35,193 bases of DNA from Chitinilyticum litopenaei DSM 21440 (GTDB taxonomy: Bacteria; Pseudomonadota; Gammaproteobacteria; Burkholderiales; Chitinibacteraceae), in contig NZ_ATZJ01000045.1 of the NCBI RefSeq assembly GCF_000428145.1, forward strand, positions 1 through 35,193, written 5' to 3'. Under the pieces are notes generated by a model, which had not been told where the DNA came from, ran no database searches, and worked only from the letters and a program-made list of their open reading frames with translations. Positions 5,270 to 14,970 of the stretch are shown here, piece by piece (the stretch's first letter is position 1; each line of letters begins with the position of its first letter). Position numbers and translations under genes: made by a program.

Positions 5270-8230
5270 ATGGCAGAAAAGCAAAATCCCGCCGGCCAGG
5301 GCGGGACTTCGATTGCACTTCAAAACCAACTTCACCCTAATTCTAGCTTGCTTCAAGGCCGCACGCCTAGCCAGGAGATTGCCGCCGCACTGGCGCACAT
5401 CCCGGCGCATGACCGCGATACCTGGGTTTGCATGGCCATGGCCGTCAAATCCGAGCTGGGGGAAGCGGGCTTCGACTTGTGGAATGACTGGAGCCAAAGC
5501 GGTGACAGCTACGACCCCAAGGCTGCCCGTGTCGTCTGGAAGAGCATCAAGGCCGGCGGCAGGGTCACGATTGCCAGCCTGTTTCATGAAGCCTTCCAAG
5601 CTGGCTGGCAGCCCAGCAAGCCCTACATGCCACCGACGCCTGAGCAGCGCCAGCAGATCGAGGCTGAGCGGCATGCCGCTCAACAATTGGCTGAGCAGGA
5701 GGCGGAGCGCTTGCGCGCCGCCGCCAAGGCCAAAGCGGCAGTGCTGTGGACGAAGGCTGGCGCTGTCCGGGCGGACCATCCCTACTTGATTGCCAAGGGC
5801 ATCAAGCCGTATGGGGCCAAGCAATTGGGCGGCATGCTGGTGTTGCCGCTGAAGGTAGGGGGCAAGCTGGTCAACTTGCAATTGATTGGCTTGGATGGCA
5901 GCAAGTGTTTCCTTGTCGGTGGGCAGGTCAAGGGGGCCGCACTGACGCTAGGCAGCCTGAAAGACGCCACTGAGGTTTTGCTGTGCGAGGGCTGGGCGAC
6001 GGGTTGCTCCCTGCATGAGGCCACTGGCCAGCCGGTTATCGTGGCATGGAACGCTGGGAATCTGGTGCGCACGGCTGAGCGTCTGGCTGCTGATCTGCCG
6101 GAGATCGCGCTGCGGGTGTGTGGTGATGCGGATGCCAGTGACGTTGGCCAGCAAGCCGCCCGCAAAGCTGCAGAGGCGCACGGCATGGCCGTGTGGTGCG
6201 TGCCCCCGTTTACACTGGAGCAGCGCCAGCACTCGGTGGCGCAGGGCAAGGACTGGCCGTCTGACTTCAACGACCTGCATCAGCTGGCCGGTCTGGATGC
6301 GGTGCGGGCGGCGCTGGCACACACGACCGATGAACCGGCAAACGCCGTAAATCCCGCTGATAGCGCTGGTGGTGTAGAAAGCGCCGGGGACGCTGGGGAT
6401 ACTGGGGGCAGGGCGGATTTGTTGGCTTCAAGGCGCTCCCATTTTTTGGGAACGCTTGGGGACACAGGGGACAAATCGCGGAATACCCCGTTTTTCGTGT
6501 CCGAAGCCATGCCCGGTGTTCGTGACGGCGTGTATTACAGCGAGCCACCCAGGGAGGATGGGAAGGAGCCGCCCGCCCCACTGTGGCTTTGCTCGCCACT
6601 GCATGTGGTTGCCGAAACGCGCGATGCCGAACAGAGCAACTGGGGGCGCTTGCTGCACTGGGAGGACCGGGACGGCTACGTGCATACCTGGGCTTGCCCA
6701 ATGGAAATGCTGGCTGCTGCCGACACGTCCGAGTTTCGCCGGGAGTTGGCGCGGCGCGGCCTGCTTATCAACGTCAATCCCAAGGCCCGGCAAAAACTGG
6801 CCGAATATGTGCAAACCCAGCGCCCCCTGCAGAAGGCCCGCCTGCGTTGCGTGGCGCAAATCGGCTGGCACGATGACCGGTATGTGCTGCCTGCTGCCGT
6901 GTATGGCAACCAGGTCGGCGAAGGCGTGATCTATCAGGGCGTGAGCCTAGGCGATTTTGACCAGTCCGGCACGCTGGCCGATTGGCAGCAGCAAGTTGCC
7001 GCGATGGCGGCAGGCAATAGCCGCACCGTGCTGGCGCTGTCCGCAGCTTTTGCGGGTGCGCTGGTAGGTTTTGCGCTGGCACCAGGAGGCGGGCTGCACT
7101 TTGCCGGCACGACCAGCAAGGGCAAAACGTCCTGCATTCTTGATCCTGCCACCAGCGTGTGGGGGCATCCCGAGCGTTTTGCCAAGAAATGGCGCGCCAC
7201 GGTCAACGGCATGGAAGCGCTTTGCCATGCCCGCAATGATGGCGTGCTGATTCTGGATGAGCTGGCGCAAGTCAGCCCGGCCGAGGCAGGTAGTGTGGCC
7301 TACCTGATTGCCAATGGTAGCGGCAAGCAGCGCATGACCAAGGACACCGGCAGCCGGGATGCCAAGCTGTGGCAAGTGATGCTGCTCAGTGCGGGGGAGA
7401 TTGATCTTGCCCAGCATATGGCCGAGGCAGGCAAGGAACCGAAAGGAGGACAAATGGCGCGCTTGCCAGCGATTCCTGCCGATGCGGGCGCTGGGCTTGG
7501 GGCGCTGGAAACACTGCATCATTTCCCGGACGGCGCGGCTTTTTCCAAGGGCATGAAGGCCGCGACCCGGCTGAGCTTCGGCACTGCCGGGACTGCTTTC
7601 CTTGGGCAGCTGGCTGAACCTGTCGAGCTGGCCGAGGTGAAGGCATCCATTCATGACGGCATTGCTGCGATTGCCGATACCTTCCGTGTACCGAATGACG
7701 CGGCGCTGGAGGTCGGGCGTGTGGCTGACCGCTTTGCCTTGATTGCCTATGCCGGCGAACTGGCTACCCGCTACGGCATTACCGGCTGGCAACCAGGCGA
7801 AGCGGTGCGCGCTGCGCAAAAGTGCTTTGCCGCATGGTTTGCCGAAGCCGGCGCGGAGCTGGGCGCGGATGACCGTGCCCTGTTCGCCCGTGTGGCTTCC
7901 TTCCTGCAATTGCACGGCAGCAGCCGCTTTCCACCCAGTGACGCCGACCCGGACGAATTGGCTCGCTACCCGAACCGGGCAGGCTTCCGTGATCTCCGGC
8001 CGGACGGGGCCTACGAATACTGGGTTTGTCTTGAGGTGTTCAAAAACGAGATTTGCAAGGGCATTAATCATAGCGCGGCAGCACAGCGGCTGATTGCTGC
8101 TGGCCTGATGCGCAGTGGCGAGGTCGTCAACGGGAAGCCGCGAATGACCATCAAGCCGCGCATCTCCGCGCTGAGGCAATCCTTGCGCGTGTATGCCCTG
8201 AAGGCGGAAGCACTGGAGGGCTTGCAATGA
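5270..8230 (+). CDS. P4-like primase-helicase (TOPRIM + DUF927)
   Basis: This 986-residue replication protein is of the kind that starts replication of P4-like elements. A primase C-terminal-like helical domain lies at about 43-105 (WVCMAMAVKSELG...KSIKAGGRVTIASLF). The TOPRIM-like fold has VLLCEGWATG at about 235 and CGDADAS at about 284. A low-complexity linker follows at about 360-420, then the DUF927 helicase-like region, with an atypical P-loop GTTSKGKTS at about 613-621 and Walker B GVLILDEL at about 657-664. No signal or membrane segments. Its stop overlaps the next start as ATGA (8227-8230). The linker DNA carries repeated GGGGAC 9-mers, reported separately. Confidence 0.88.
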   Translation: MAEKQNPAGQGGTSIALQNQLHPNSSLLQGRTPSQEIAAALAHIPAHDRDTWVCMAMAVKSELGEAGFDLWNDWSQSGDSYDPKAARVVWKSIKAGGRVTIASLFHEAFQAGWQPSKPYMPPTPEQRQQIEAERHAAQQLAEQEAERLRAAAKAKAAVLWTKAGAVRADHPYLIAKGIKPYGAKQLGGMLVLPLKVGGKLVNLQLIGLDGSKCFLVGGQVKGAALTLGSLKDATEVLLCEGWATGCSLHEATGQPVIVAWNAGNLVRTAERLAADLPEIALRVCGDADASDVGQQAARKAAEAHGMAVWCVPPFTLEQRQHSVAQGKDWPSDFNDLHQLAGLDAVRAALAHTTDEPANAVNPADSAGGVESAGDAGDTGGRADLLASRRSHFLGTLGDTGDKSRNTPFFVSEAMPGVRDGVYYSEPPREDGKEPPAPLWLCSPLHVVAETRDAEQSNWGRLLHWEDRDGYVHTWACPMEMLAAADTSEFRRELARRGLLINVNPKARQKLAEYVQTQRPLQKARLRCVAQIGWHDDRYVLPAAVYGNQVGEGVIYQGVSLGDFDQSGTLADWQQQVAAMAAGNSRTVLALSAAFAGALVGFALAPGGGLHFAGTTSKGKTSCILDPATSVWGHPERFAKKWRATVNGMEALCHARNDGVLILDELAQVSPAEAGSVAYLIANGSGKQRMTKDTGSRDAKLWQVMLLSAGEIDLAQHMAEAGKEPKGGQMARLPAIPADAGAGLGALETLHHFPDGAAFSKGMKAATRLSFGTAGTAFLGQLAEPVELAEVKASIHDGIAAIADTFRVPNDAALEVGRVADRFALIAYAGELATRYGITGWQPGEAVRAAQKCFAAWFAEAGAELGADDRALFARVASFLQLHGSSRFPPSDADPDELARYPNRAGFRDLRPDGAYEYWVCLEVFKNEICKGINHSAAAQRLIAAGLMRSGEVVNGKPRMTIKPRISALRQSLRVYALKAEALEGLQ
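6385..6474 (+). repeat. Cluster of 9-bp (T/C)GGGGAC-type direct repeats
   Basis: Within the primase linker, three head-to-tail 9-mers run at 6385-6411 (CGGGGACGC, TGGGGATAC, TGGGGGCAG). Three related units follow at 6447-6474 (TGGGAACGC, then TGGGGACAC, AGGGGACAA). The spacing keeps the reading frame. Iteron-like spacing and the inverted counterpart downstream suggest more than coding bias. Confidence 0.6.
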
Positions 8231-8655
8231 CTGTGCCGGATTGGCTTTCTATGGCCTTGTTTACGGGCGATGCTGGTCATGCCCCCAGCGCCCCCGCTTG
8301 TCCCCAGAGCATGGCGCCGCCGCAAACCCAGCAAAATCAAGGCGTCCCCATTGTCCCCAGTGTCCCCGCGCCATTGGGTGAGCCTGATGCAATGCCCGAG
8401 GCGTTGCGGGAGCAAATGCCCGCTGCTCTGGAGGCAGACCTTGAGCGCTGGGCAATTCAAGACCAGGATGGGGCGTGCTGGCTGTGGTTGGTCCTCCATG
8501 CTGATGGCAACGTCACTCAGGCCGGCTACGCACCCCCCGTCGATTGCGCCCGCGTAGCGATGGACTACCCTGGCGCTACGCTGATTCCGCTACCCGGGCG
8601 TGGCGAGTATCTGCTGCCGGATGAATTGGCAATGGAGGTAAAGCGTCATACCTGA
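8227..8655 (+). CDS. Small element protein of unknown function, coupled to the primase
   Basis: The 142-residue protein starts inside the primase stop (ATGA), so it is co-translated. Residues 15-55 are a Pro/Gln-rich linker (VPIVPSVPAP). The rest is compact and acidic, with WLWLVLHADGNVTQAGYAPP followed by a segment ending YLLPDELAME. No family recognised; no signal peptide. Small proteins in this position accompany primases in P4-like elements, but a replication role is inference. The Pro-rich part is encoded by the inverted copy of the GGGGAC repeats. Confidence 0.7.
   Translation: MTVPDWLSMALFTGDAGHAPSAPACPQSMAPPQTQQNQGVPIVPSVPAPLGEPDAMPEALREQMPAALEADLERWAIQDQDGACWLWLVLHADGNVTQAGYAPPVDCARVAMDYPGATLIPLPGRGEYLLPDELAMEVKRHT
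8283..8371 (-). repeat. Inverted counterpart of the GGGGAC 9-mer repeats
   Basis: Read on the minus strand, 8342-8370 contains CGGGGACAC, TGGGGACAA and TGGGGACGC head to tail. 8283-8305 contains TGGGGACAA followed by G5-containing units. They match the repeats at 6385-6474 but run in the opposite direction, about 1.9 kb away. Confidence 0.6.
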
Positions 8656-9162
8656 GGCAGGTATTAAATCCGTAGATGCTTTGGAGGCTCATGAATTGCC
8701 GGGCATGCATCTTGTGGATGCCCGGCGATTGCCTTGCTGCGCGAGCAGTTGGTCATCTTGGATCAGTGATTCTTTGACAGTTGTTCCGCCAAAGCTGACA
8801 TTCAAGTCTTGGCTTCTGTTGATTTTTTGTTCGCGTTTCCGTTTGTGTTGGTTTTGGCCTGAAACCAGGCACTAAGCCCGATGTAGGCATTCCATGTTAG
8901 GGCTTTGAACGCCGCGTTAGGCCAGAAACAGCTAAACCAGGAGGGCTGTGCGCATTTTGCGCCGACTCTATGCTGTTGCTCCGCTAACATAGGCCGTTAT
9001 GATGTGCTTGCAACGGCCTGATTCGGCGAAGCAATCGCACCAGCGGGGGCACAAAAAATCAACAGAGCCTAGGTTCATGATGGTTGCCAACTCCATGCAG
9101 CCTTTGGTCTCTGGGAAAAGGGGTTGAATAGGGCCAAAAATGGGGGGAGCGACTCCTCCTTC
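8656..9162. other. 507-bp non-coding stretch with a terminator-like hairpin
   Basis: No convincing gene. A 9-bp perfect stem (GCCGGGCAT / ATGCCCGGC, about 8698-8725) follows the small gene and may end the primase transcript, though no T tract follows. At 8905-8922 the plus strand reads TTGAACGCCGCGTTAGGC, which resembles the 3' half of an integron attC site, but no matching 5' half could be found. The helicase-nuclease gene ends at 9163 from the other side. Confidence 0.5.
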
Positions 9163-12100
9163 TCACGGCATGTCACTAAGCAATACGGCTTTACCTTGCT
9201 CTTCCGATGCAGATGAATGTCCTGCACCACTTATGATTGCAAAGACCTCATCTAGGAATTTCCCTTCTTGTGGGCATGTCCCCGACCGCAAGTAGCCTGG
9301 GATCAGCTCTAGAAACTCCCATTTTGAAGTGGGTCTAAATTCAACCAAAGCCTCAATCATTGCGGGTCGAAGTAGGCGTTCACCAGGGGCTGTGGAAGGG
9401 TGGGTTTTACGAATTACAATTCGATCAAATTCCTCTAGCTGGGTTTTAAGTGATCCATGCCCATAATCCCCTGCGCAGCCAAACTGCTCATCAACCTCTT
9501 TTACTACCTCAAGAATAGACGCAACTTCTTCCTCTTCAGGGTGAATGCTAAGTTGTTCCTGCGAAGTTGATTGTTTTAGGGATTCGAGTTCTCGGAGAAT
9601 TGGCTCAAGCTGTACTTTCGCATTGCGGAACCAGTCTACCGACCAGATCCGCCGAATCCTCCAACCGAGCTGTTCCAGAATACTCTGTCGCAGACGATCC
9701 CTATCTCGGGCCGATTTAGCCGAGTGATAGCTTGCGCCATCACACTCAATGCCCATCAAGAATCGACCTGGCTGATTCGGGTCCCTTACCGCTAGGTCAA
9801 TGAAGAAGCCAGCCGCTCCAACTTGCGGCTCGCACTCATACCCGTGCAACGCCAACATATTCATTACGGCAATTTCAAAATCGCTGTCTGGCTGGCGACC
9901 TGTTTCCTTGCTGGTGGGTAGGGTTCCGGTTTCCGCGTAAGCTAGAAAGTCGCGTAATGCTACAACTCCTCGATTCGATGTACCTGTGCACACTACATCG
10001 GCAGAACCGAAAGACGTGAACACATGCATCCGCTTTTTACTGCGGGTAAACAGCACGTTCAGACGCCGCCAGCCCCCGTCGCTGTTCACTGGCCCAAATC
10101 GCTGCGGTACTTTGCCGCCGGCTACTACTGGGCCATAGGTGAAGGAAATGAAAATGACATCGCGTTCATCACCCTGAACATTTTCGAGGTTCTTGATGAA
10201 GAGTGGCTCATCCTTCCCCCGGCAAGCCTCGAGTGCATTACGCAGTGCCGGGTTGTCCTTCGAGCGTTCATCAAGCATTCGCTCAATTTGCTCGGTTTGC
10301 TTGACATTCATCGCCACTACACCAAGCGACTCATGCGGCAACGTCAGCAAGTGATGCTCAATCGCCCTGGCGATGATTTCAGCCTCTTCGATATTTCGCT
10401 GCTCGAAAAAACAACCACGAGGCACTTTTACGAGCTTGATTCCGAACTCGTTAGATTCGTTATGAGGGGATGGGTATACAACCAAGTCGCCGTCATAAAA
10501 GGCAGTATTCGAAAACGAAATGAGGCTTTCGTGTCGCGAACGATAGTGCCAGCGCAGCCGACGGAATTTAAATAGGGGCATGGCTGCATCGAGAATGCTC
10601 TCAGCTACTTCAGCTACTGAGGTTTCGTCGCTGACCATCTCATCATCACCGCCTTGGCGACTAAAGAAGCTGGTCGGCGGGAGTTGCTTGGGATCACCCA
10701 CTACAACGACTTGGCGGCCGCGTGCAAAGCTTCCAAGCGCCTCCTCTGAGCGGACTTGAGACGCCTCATCCATGATCACGATGTCAAAGTTGATTCGGCC
10801 TGCTGGCAAGTACTGCGCGACCGCCATTGGGCTCATCATGAAACAGGGTTTAAGCGCCTGCAGAGCAGCACCACTACGCAACATCAATGTCCGCAAAGGT
10901 TCATGGCGGCGCTGCTTACTGACTTCATGCTCTAAAAGTGCAAGCTCGGTCCTCTCCTTCACCCGACCTGAATTCACTCCAAGGGGAACCGGCCGCTGAT
11001 CCAGTTGCCATGCAAACCGCTCGCGCTGAAGACGTTTGAGTTCATGGTCAATTTCGGCAAACCGGCTGCGTATTGCCTCTTGTTCCTTGCCCGAGAATTG
11101 CGCCAACAGTGGGCGTTGAGAGAGCAGGTCTTTGGCCCAAAGGTCTAGCAGGCCGCCCAGGCTCGCTGCAACACAATACTCGGCGCCCAGGTCCCCTTCT
11201 TCCATGGCCTGAATGACTGCCTGAAAGCCCAGTTTTTCAAGGCGGCTGCGTAAACGACGATACTCTAGCCAATGCTCCAGCAGATCCTCTCGTTCTAATG
11301 CGGCATTGATCCTGGCGGCTATCGTTTCTGGCGTAAGTTGTCCTGCCGAAGACCACCAGAACGCCTCGTTGAGCACTATCTCAGCTTGGAACTGTTGCCA
11401 GGCTGCTTGCCACGCCTCTATGGCCGCCACCATTGATGTGGCGGCTTTCTGCCAGCAGGTGAGCAGGGCGTTTGCTTCTGCCGAACTCAGGCCTAGGGCG
11501 CGTTCCAGCCATGGCTCGGGATCTGGCAGCTCAAGCAGGGGTGTCAAGAACTCCACCGTATGCCGCCATGACGTTAGCACACTGCGACTCGTTGCATCCC
11601 GTGCATCGGGCAGGGCCAAAATGCCCAGTCGCTGCCGCAGAGATTCATCGCGGATCAACCGGTTATAACTTTCTTGGGCAACGCGAATGTCGCGGGACAG
11701 CTGAGCCACGTCACTTACCGAAGGATTCTCCACTCTGAGTGATTGGCTAAATACCTTTAGTGCTGGTGTCAATGACTTGATGATTTCAGTGAAAACGCCA
11801 TCCGGAGCCAGAAGATCATAGCCCCTAATGTTCCGGGCGTTAAACGGAAGGGTTTTCTCTGTGGCTCGAGCCACCTCTCGTACTTGATTCAGAAGTACAT
11901 CAACTGCACTCAGCTCATTACCAAGAAAAGTGAGCACATCATTTGGCGCATTGGCAATCCAATCCGCCACCCAGGCATTTGCAGAAAACCCCGTACCACA
12001 GCACTCCCGAATAGTCCGATACCAACGACGCAGTGCCTGCAGACTCTCTAGGTCGGTATCCAGTCCCTGAAAATGTTGGCCAAGTGCGCGTTTATATTGC

Positions 12101-14970
12101 GCGCCGTCCACCACCACATTGTGATGTTGACGCTGGAATTCCTCCGCTCTGTACAAGGCGGTTAACGCCTCCGCAAACTTCACCCCAGGACGCGCTAGGC
12201 CGAGTAGTGATTTACGAGCGGCTCGCCATTGTCCGTTCAGCCAGCGAAATATCGACTGGTTGTCGAGAACTCGGCCCAAATCCTCCAGCTCATCAGCTGA
12301 CGGCAAGCGATCAGTGTACAGATGCTTTGCCGTCTCCATCTTCGCCAAGCGAATTTTGGTCAGGTCCTTTTCAAGCGCAGGTAAGAGGCTATCCAGCAAT
12401 TCACTCGCGAACAAGGCATTACGCATGTTCATCAGCGCAGTCGGTAGTGCGCGGGCCATCTCAATCATCAACACAAGGGTAGCCAGCCCCTCCTCGGATG
12501 TATTCAGAACATCCGCCCGCTCCGTCGGCAAATACTTGCGAATCCGGGAAATTCGGAGCTGCAAAGCAGGGGAATCTGCCAAGAGATCGTTCATAACCCG
12601 TAATAGATTGGCCATCTCGACAAGCTTCAGATCGGCTTGCTCGGTGTGTTTCCGAACCGTAACCAGCGCCTGTTCCAGTTCATCCAATCGAGAAGCATCG
12701 CTGATGAAGTCAGGGTGAACCTGAGCACGTAACCTTTCCTGCTCATTCAAATTCGCCTCAACCCGATTAAGCCAGTTCACCAGCAGTTCGCAGCCCCCCA
12801 TATCCAGCTTGCGCAGGTGCGCCCAGTCTTCATCACCGTGCGACTGCTGCAAGCTTTCTAGCCCTTTGCACAGGGTCGTGATGTCATCCAACGACCATGA
12901 AGCCAGATTGGGAATCGGCGTGCTGCTGGCAAACCCCTTAGCTGCATTCGCAACGTCGGCGATTGCTTGTCGCGCGGCTTTAAGCCGAAGAATAAGGCTG
13001 GACCTTTGTTGCCCGTCCAACCGTTCATTCAACAGGCCGAACCACGGATGCGATGAAATCGGGTGCGCCCCGCCATCAAAGGCAGCGGCGGAATTGAAGA
13101 AGCGACTGAAGAAGCGAGCTTCCTGTTCTACTTGTGACTCGGACACCCCCTCAATATTCATGGGATGAAATTGCTCCACAGATACTGGCAATGTATCGCG
13201 GTATCGGCGTGCACGATTCAGTACCTGATGGTGATTCAGTCCTGTATCGCGGTATGGCTCATGGAGTTGCGCTACATAATCGTTTAGTTTGGTCCGATGC
13301 TGATGAAGTTGAGCAATTTGTGCATCAAGCACCGCGGGAGCTTTATATGTTCCCCGCTTGTTAATACGCTCGCGGATGCTGTTGATGATCGCCAGCTTTT
13401 GGCTCTTGTGGCTGTGCATCTCCAAGCAAAAGTTGCCGAGTCCGGCGCGGGAGAGTCTCCCCGCGACGACTGAAAGCGCAGCATTCTTCTCGGCAACAAA
13501 CAGAATGGTTTTACCGGCAGCAATCGCAGCGGCAATGATATTGGTGATGGTTTGTGACTTGCCCGTACCGGGAGGTCCTTCAATCACCAGACTTTGGCCG
13601 TCTAAAACATCAATGATGGCACTGTGTTGCGAGCTGTCGGCATCATCAATCAATGGGTAGCTATTCTCGACATTGTCGAGCTGGTCGATTTGGTATTCAC
13701 CCGCATAGCCAGCACTAAAAGCTGAAGTCGCCGAACCACTGTCGGCAATACCTCTCGTGCCAGTAAGCTGCTGTACTAACACATGGTCTACCAACGAAAC
13801 GCCTGACCACCTGTTGGGGTCAAGATCCAAGTACATCATCAACTTACTAAATTCAAACAGCCCCAACGAAGCAAAGCGCCTGAGCTTCCACCCGTCTTTT
13901 ACTTTGAGTACCGTTTGCTGGACTTCCTTGAAATAAGCATCAGGCTGGGTATCGGGGCGTATTACCGGCAGCGCGATACCAAAATCGATACGCAGCTTTT
14001 CCTTCAATGACAGATTGGTCAGAATTTCTTCGCCGGTGTAGCTTATCCGATAGTCATAGGTCGAGGTTTCGGCATTAAGCTCATCCTTCTCTAGTCGCAC
14101 TGGTAGCAGCACCAACGGTGCTAGCCGTGTGCTGTTCTTACCAGCAACAGACTCATCCCACTCTAGGAATCCCAGCGCAAGGTAAAGTACATTTGCCCCA
14201 CTTTCCTCAAGCGCAAGACGTGACTCGCCGTAAAGCAGCTTGAGCCGCGACTCAAGCTCTGGGGCGAAATACAGAGTCTGGATCGACATATCGTCGTGCA
14301 TGCCCGGCTTGAAGTCTCCCGCTTCGGGCAAGTCAAAGCTGGTGTTGAACGCTAGGTAACGGGCCCACTCTTCCGCGCTGGGCAGCCGCTTGGCTTGGGA
14401 TTCTCCCTCTGGTGCATCTTTCAGGTATCCCGCGTCGATCAACTCCGCTTTGGTAGGCTCCGGCACGGCAGCAAAGCGCATCGACTTATCATTGAGCAGA
14501 GCAGAGAAAAGCTGATCGGGCTGTTCATCGACGACCCGGACATACCGTTTGCCTCGGCCGTGCGAGAAATTCAGCAGCCGGTTGCGTGCACCTAAGTCCA
14601 GTAAGCGATTACGCAGTTTTTCCAAATTTGGCGGGACTGCAATCTTGTTGCTTTGTTCTGCATCGTCGTCAGCAGACTCGGCATCATTCACCTCGTCAGC
14701 TTCGGCCTCAGTCTGCGCTATTGAAGGCTGACCAACATCGACCCGCATTACAGAACCTCCACGCCCCCGACCGGTAGCAAGCACGCCACTGGCAATCATC
14801 TCATCGCGGATCTGCCAGTAATCGAACTCTTCACACGGCACAGTAAACACATCGGCTTGCTTTTTCAGTGCGGCATAGAGCGTTTTATTGCCAATCGAAC
14901 TACCGTCCTTGGGAACGAGCTCTAGCAGCCAGCCTTTGAGCTTTGAGGATGTATGCAGCGTGTCGGCCAT
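9163..14970 (-). CDS. Giant DUF4011-type SF1 helicase with C-terminal Vsr/DUF559-like nuclease
   Basis: The 1935-residue protein is probably a cytoplasmic, single-gene defence enzyme. The N-terminal ~60 residues form a small winged-helix-like segment. A DUF4011-like region with LRNRLLDLGARNRLLNFSHG follows at about 115-135. The SF1 helicase core has P-loop EGPPGTGKSQT at about 462, a very long helical insertion (about 560-1350), Walker B IVIMDEASQ at about 1393, GDPKQLPPT at about 1420 and NVQGDERDVIFIS near 1600. The nuclease domain at about 1690-1790 has FFIDLAVRD and GIECDGASYHSA, the D...ExD pattern of Vsr/DUF559-type endonucleases. A DUF3320-like tail ends the protein. GC content is low against the backbone and it is the only cargo gene of the element, both signs of transfer. 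Family membership is firm; anti-phage activity is inference. Confidence 0.85.
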   Translation of the reverse strand: MADTLHTSSKLKGWLLELVPKDGSSIGNKTLYAALKKQADVFTVPCEEFDYWQIRDEMIASGVLATGRGRGGSVMRVDVGQPSIAQTEAEADEVNDAESADDDAEQSNKIAVPPNLEKLRNRLLDLGARNRLLNFSHGRGKRYVRVVDEQPDQLFSALLNDKSMRFAAVPEPTKAELIDAGYLKDAPEGESQAKRLPSAEEWARYLAFNTSFDLPEAGDFKPGMHDDMSIQTLYFAPELESRLKLLYGESRLALEESGANVLYLALGFLEWDESVAGKNSTRLAPLVLLPVRLEKDELNAETSTYDYRISYTGEEILTNLSLKEKLRIDFGIALPVIRPDTQPDAYFKEVQQTVLKVKDGWKLRRFASLGLFEFSKLMMYLDLDPNRWSGVSLVDHVLVQQLTGTRGIADSGSATSAFSAGYAGEYQIDQLDNVENSYPLIDDADSSQHSAIIDVLDGQSLVIEGPPGTGKSQTITNIIAAAIAAGKTILFVAEKNAALSVVAGRLSRAGLGNFCLEMHSHKSQKLAIINSIRERINKRGTYKAPAVLDAQIAQLHQHRTKLNDYVAQLHEPYRDTGLNHHQVLNRARRYRDTLPVSVEQFHPMNIEGVSESQVEQEARFFSRFFNSAAAFDGGAHPISSHPWFGLLNERLDGQQRSSLILRLKAARQAIADVANAAKGFASSTPIPNLASWSLDDITTLCKGLESLQQSHGDEDWAHLRKLDMGGCELLVNWLNRVEANLNEQERLRAQVHPDFISDASRLDELEQALVTVRKHTEQADLKLVEMANLLRVMNDLLADSPALQLRISRIRKYLPTERADVLNTSEEGLATLVLMIEMARALPTALMNMRNALFASELLDSLLPALEKDLTKIRLAKMETAKHLYTDRLPSADELEDLGRVLDNQSIFRWLNGQWRAARKSLLGLARPGVKFAEALTALYRAEEFQRQHHNVVVDGAQYKRALGQHFQGLDTDLESLQALRRWYRTIRECCGTGFSANAWVADWIANAPNDVLTFLGNELSAVDVLLNQVREVARATEKTLPFNARNIRGYDLLAPDGVFTEIIKSLTPALKVFSQSLRVENPSVSDVAQLSRDIRVAQESYNRLIRDESLRQRLGILALPDARDATSRSVLTSWRHTVEFLTPLLELPDPEPWLERALGLSSAEANALLTCWQKAATSMVAAIEAWQAAWQQFQAEIVLNEAFWWSSAGQLTPETIAARINAALEREDLLEHWLEYRRLRSRLEKLGFQAVIQAMEEGDLGAEYCVAASLGGLLDLWAKDLLSQRPLLAQFSGKEQEAIRSRFAEIDHELKRLQRERFAWQLDQRPVPLGVNSGRVKERTELALLEHEVSKQRRHEPLRTLMLRSGAALQALKPCFMMSPMAVAQYLPAGRINFDIVIMDEASQVRSEEALGSFARGRQVVVVGDPKQLPPTSFFSRQGGDDEMVSDETSVAEVAESILDAAMPLFKFRRLRWHYRSRHESLISFSNTAFYDGDLVVYPSPHNESNEFGIKLVKVPRGCFFEQRNIEEAEIIARAIEHHLLTLPHESLGVVAMNVKQTEQIERMLDERSKDNPALRNALEACRGKDEPLFIKNLENVQGDERDVIFISFTYGPVVAGGKVPQRFGPVNSDGGWRRLNVLFTRSKKRMHVFTSFGSADVVCTGTSNRGVVALRDFLAYAETGTLPTSKETGRQPDSDFEIAVMNMLALHGYECEPQVGAAGFFIDLAVRDPNQPGRFLMGIECDGASYHSAKSARDRDRLRQSILEQLGWRIRRIWSVDWFRNAKVQLEPILRELESLKQSTSQEQLSIHPEEEEVASILEVVKEVDEQFGCAGDYGHGSLKTQLEEFDRIVIRKTHPSTAPGERLLRPAMIEALVEFRPTSKWEFLELIPGYLRSGTCPQEGKFLDEVFAIISGAGHSSASEEQGKAVLLSDMP

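Noticed and set aside
8880..8990. Possible second integron attC near TTGAACGCCGCGTTAGGC
   Set aside because: Only a 3'-like half is present; I could not find a complementary R'' core or a convincing stem at the right distance.
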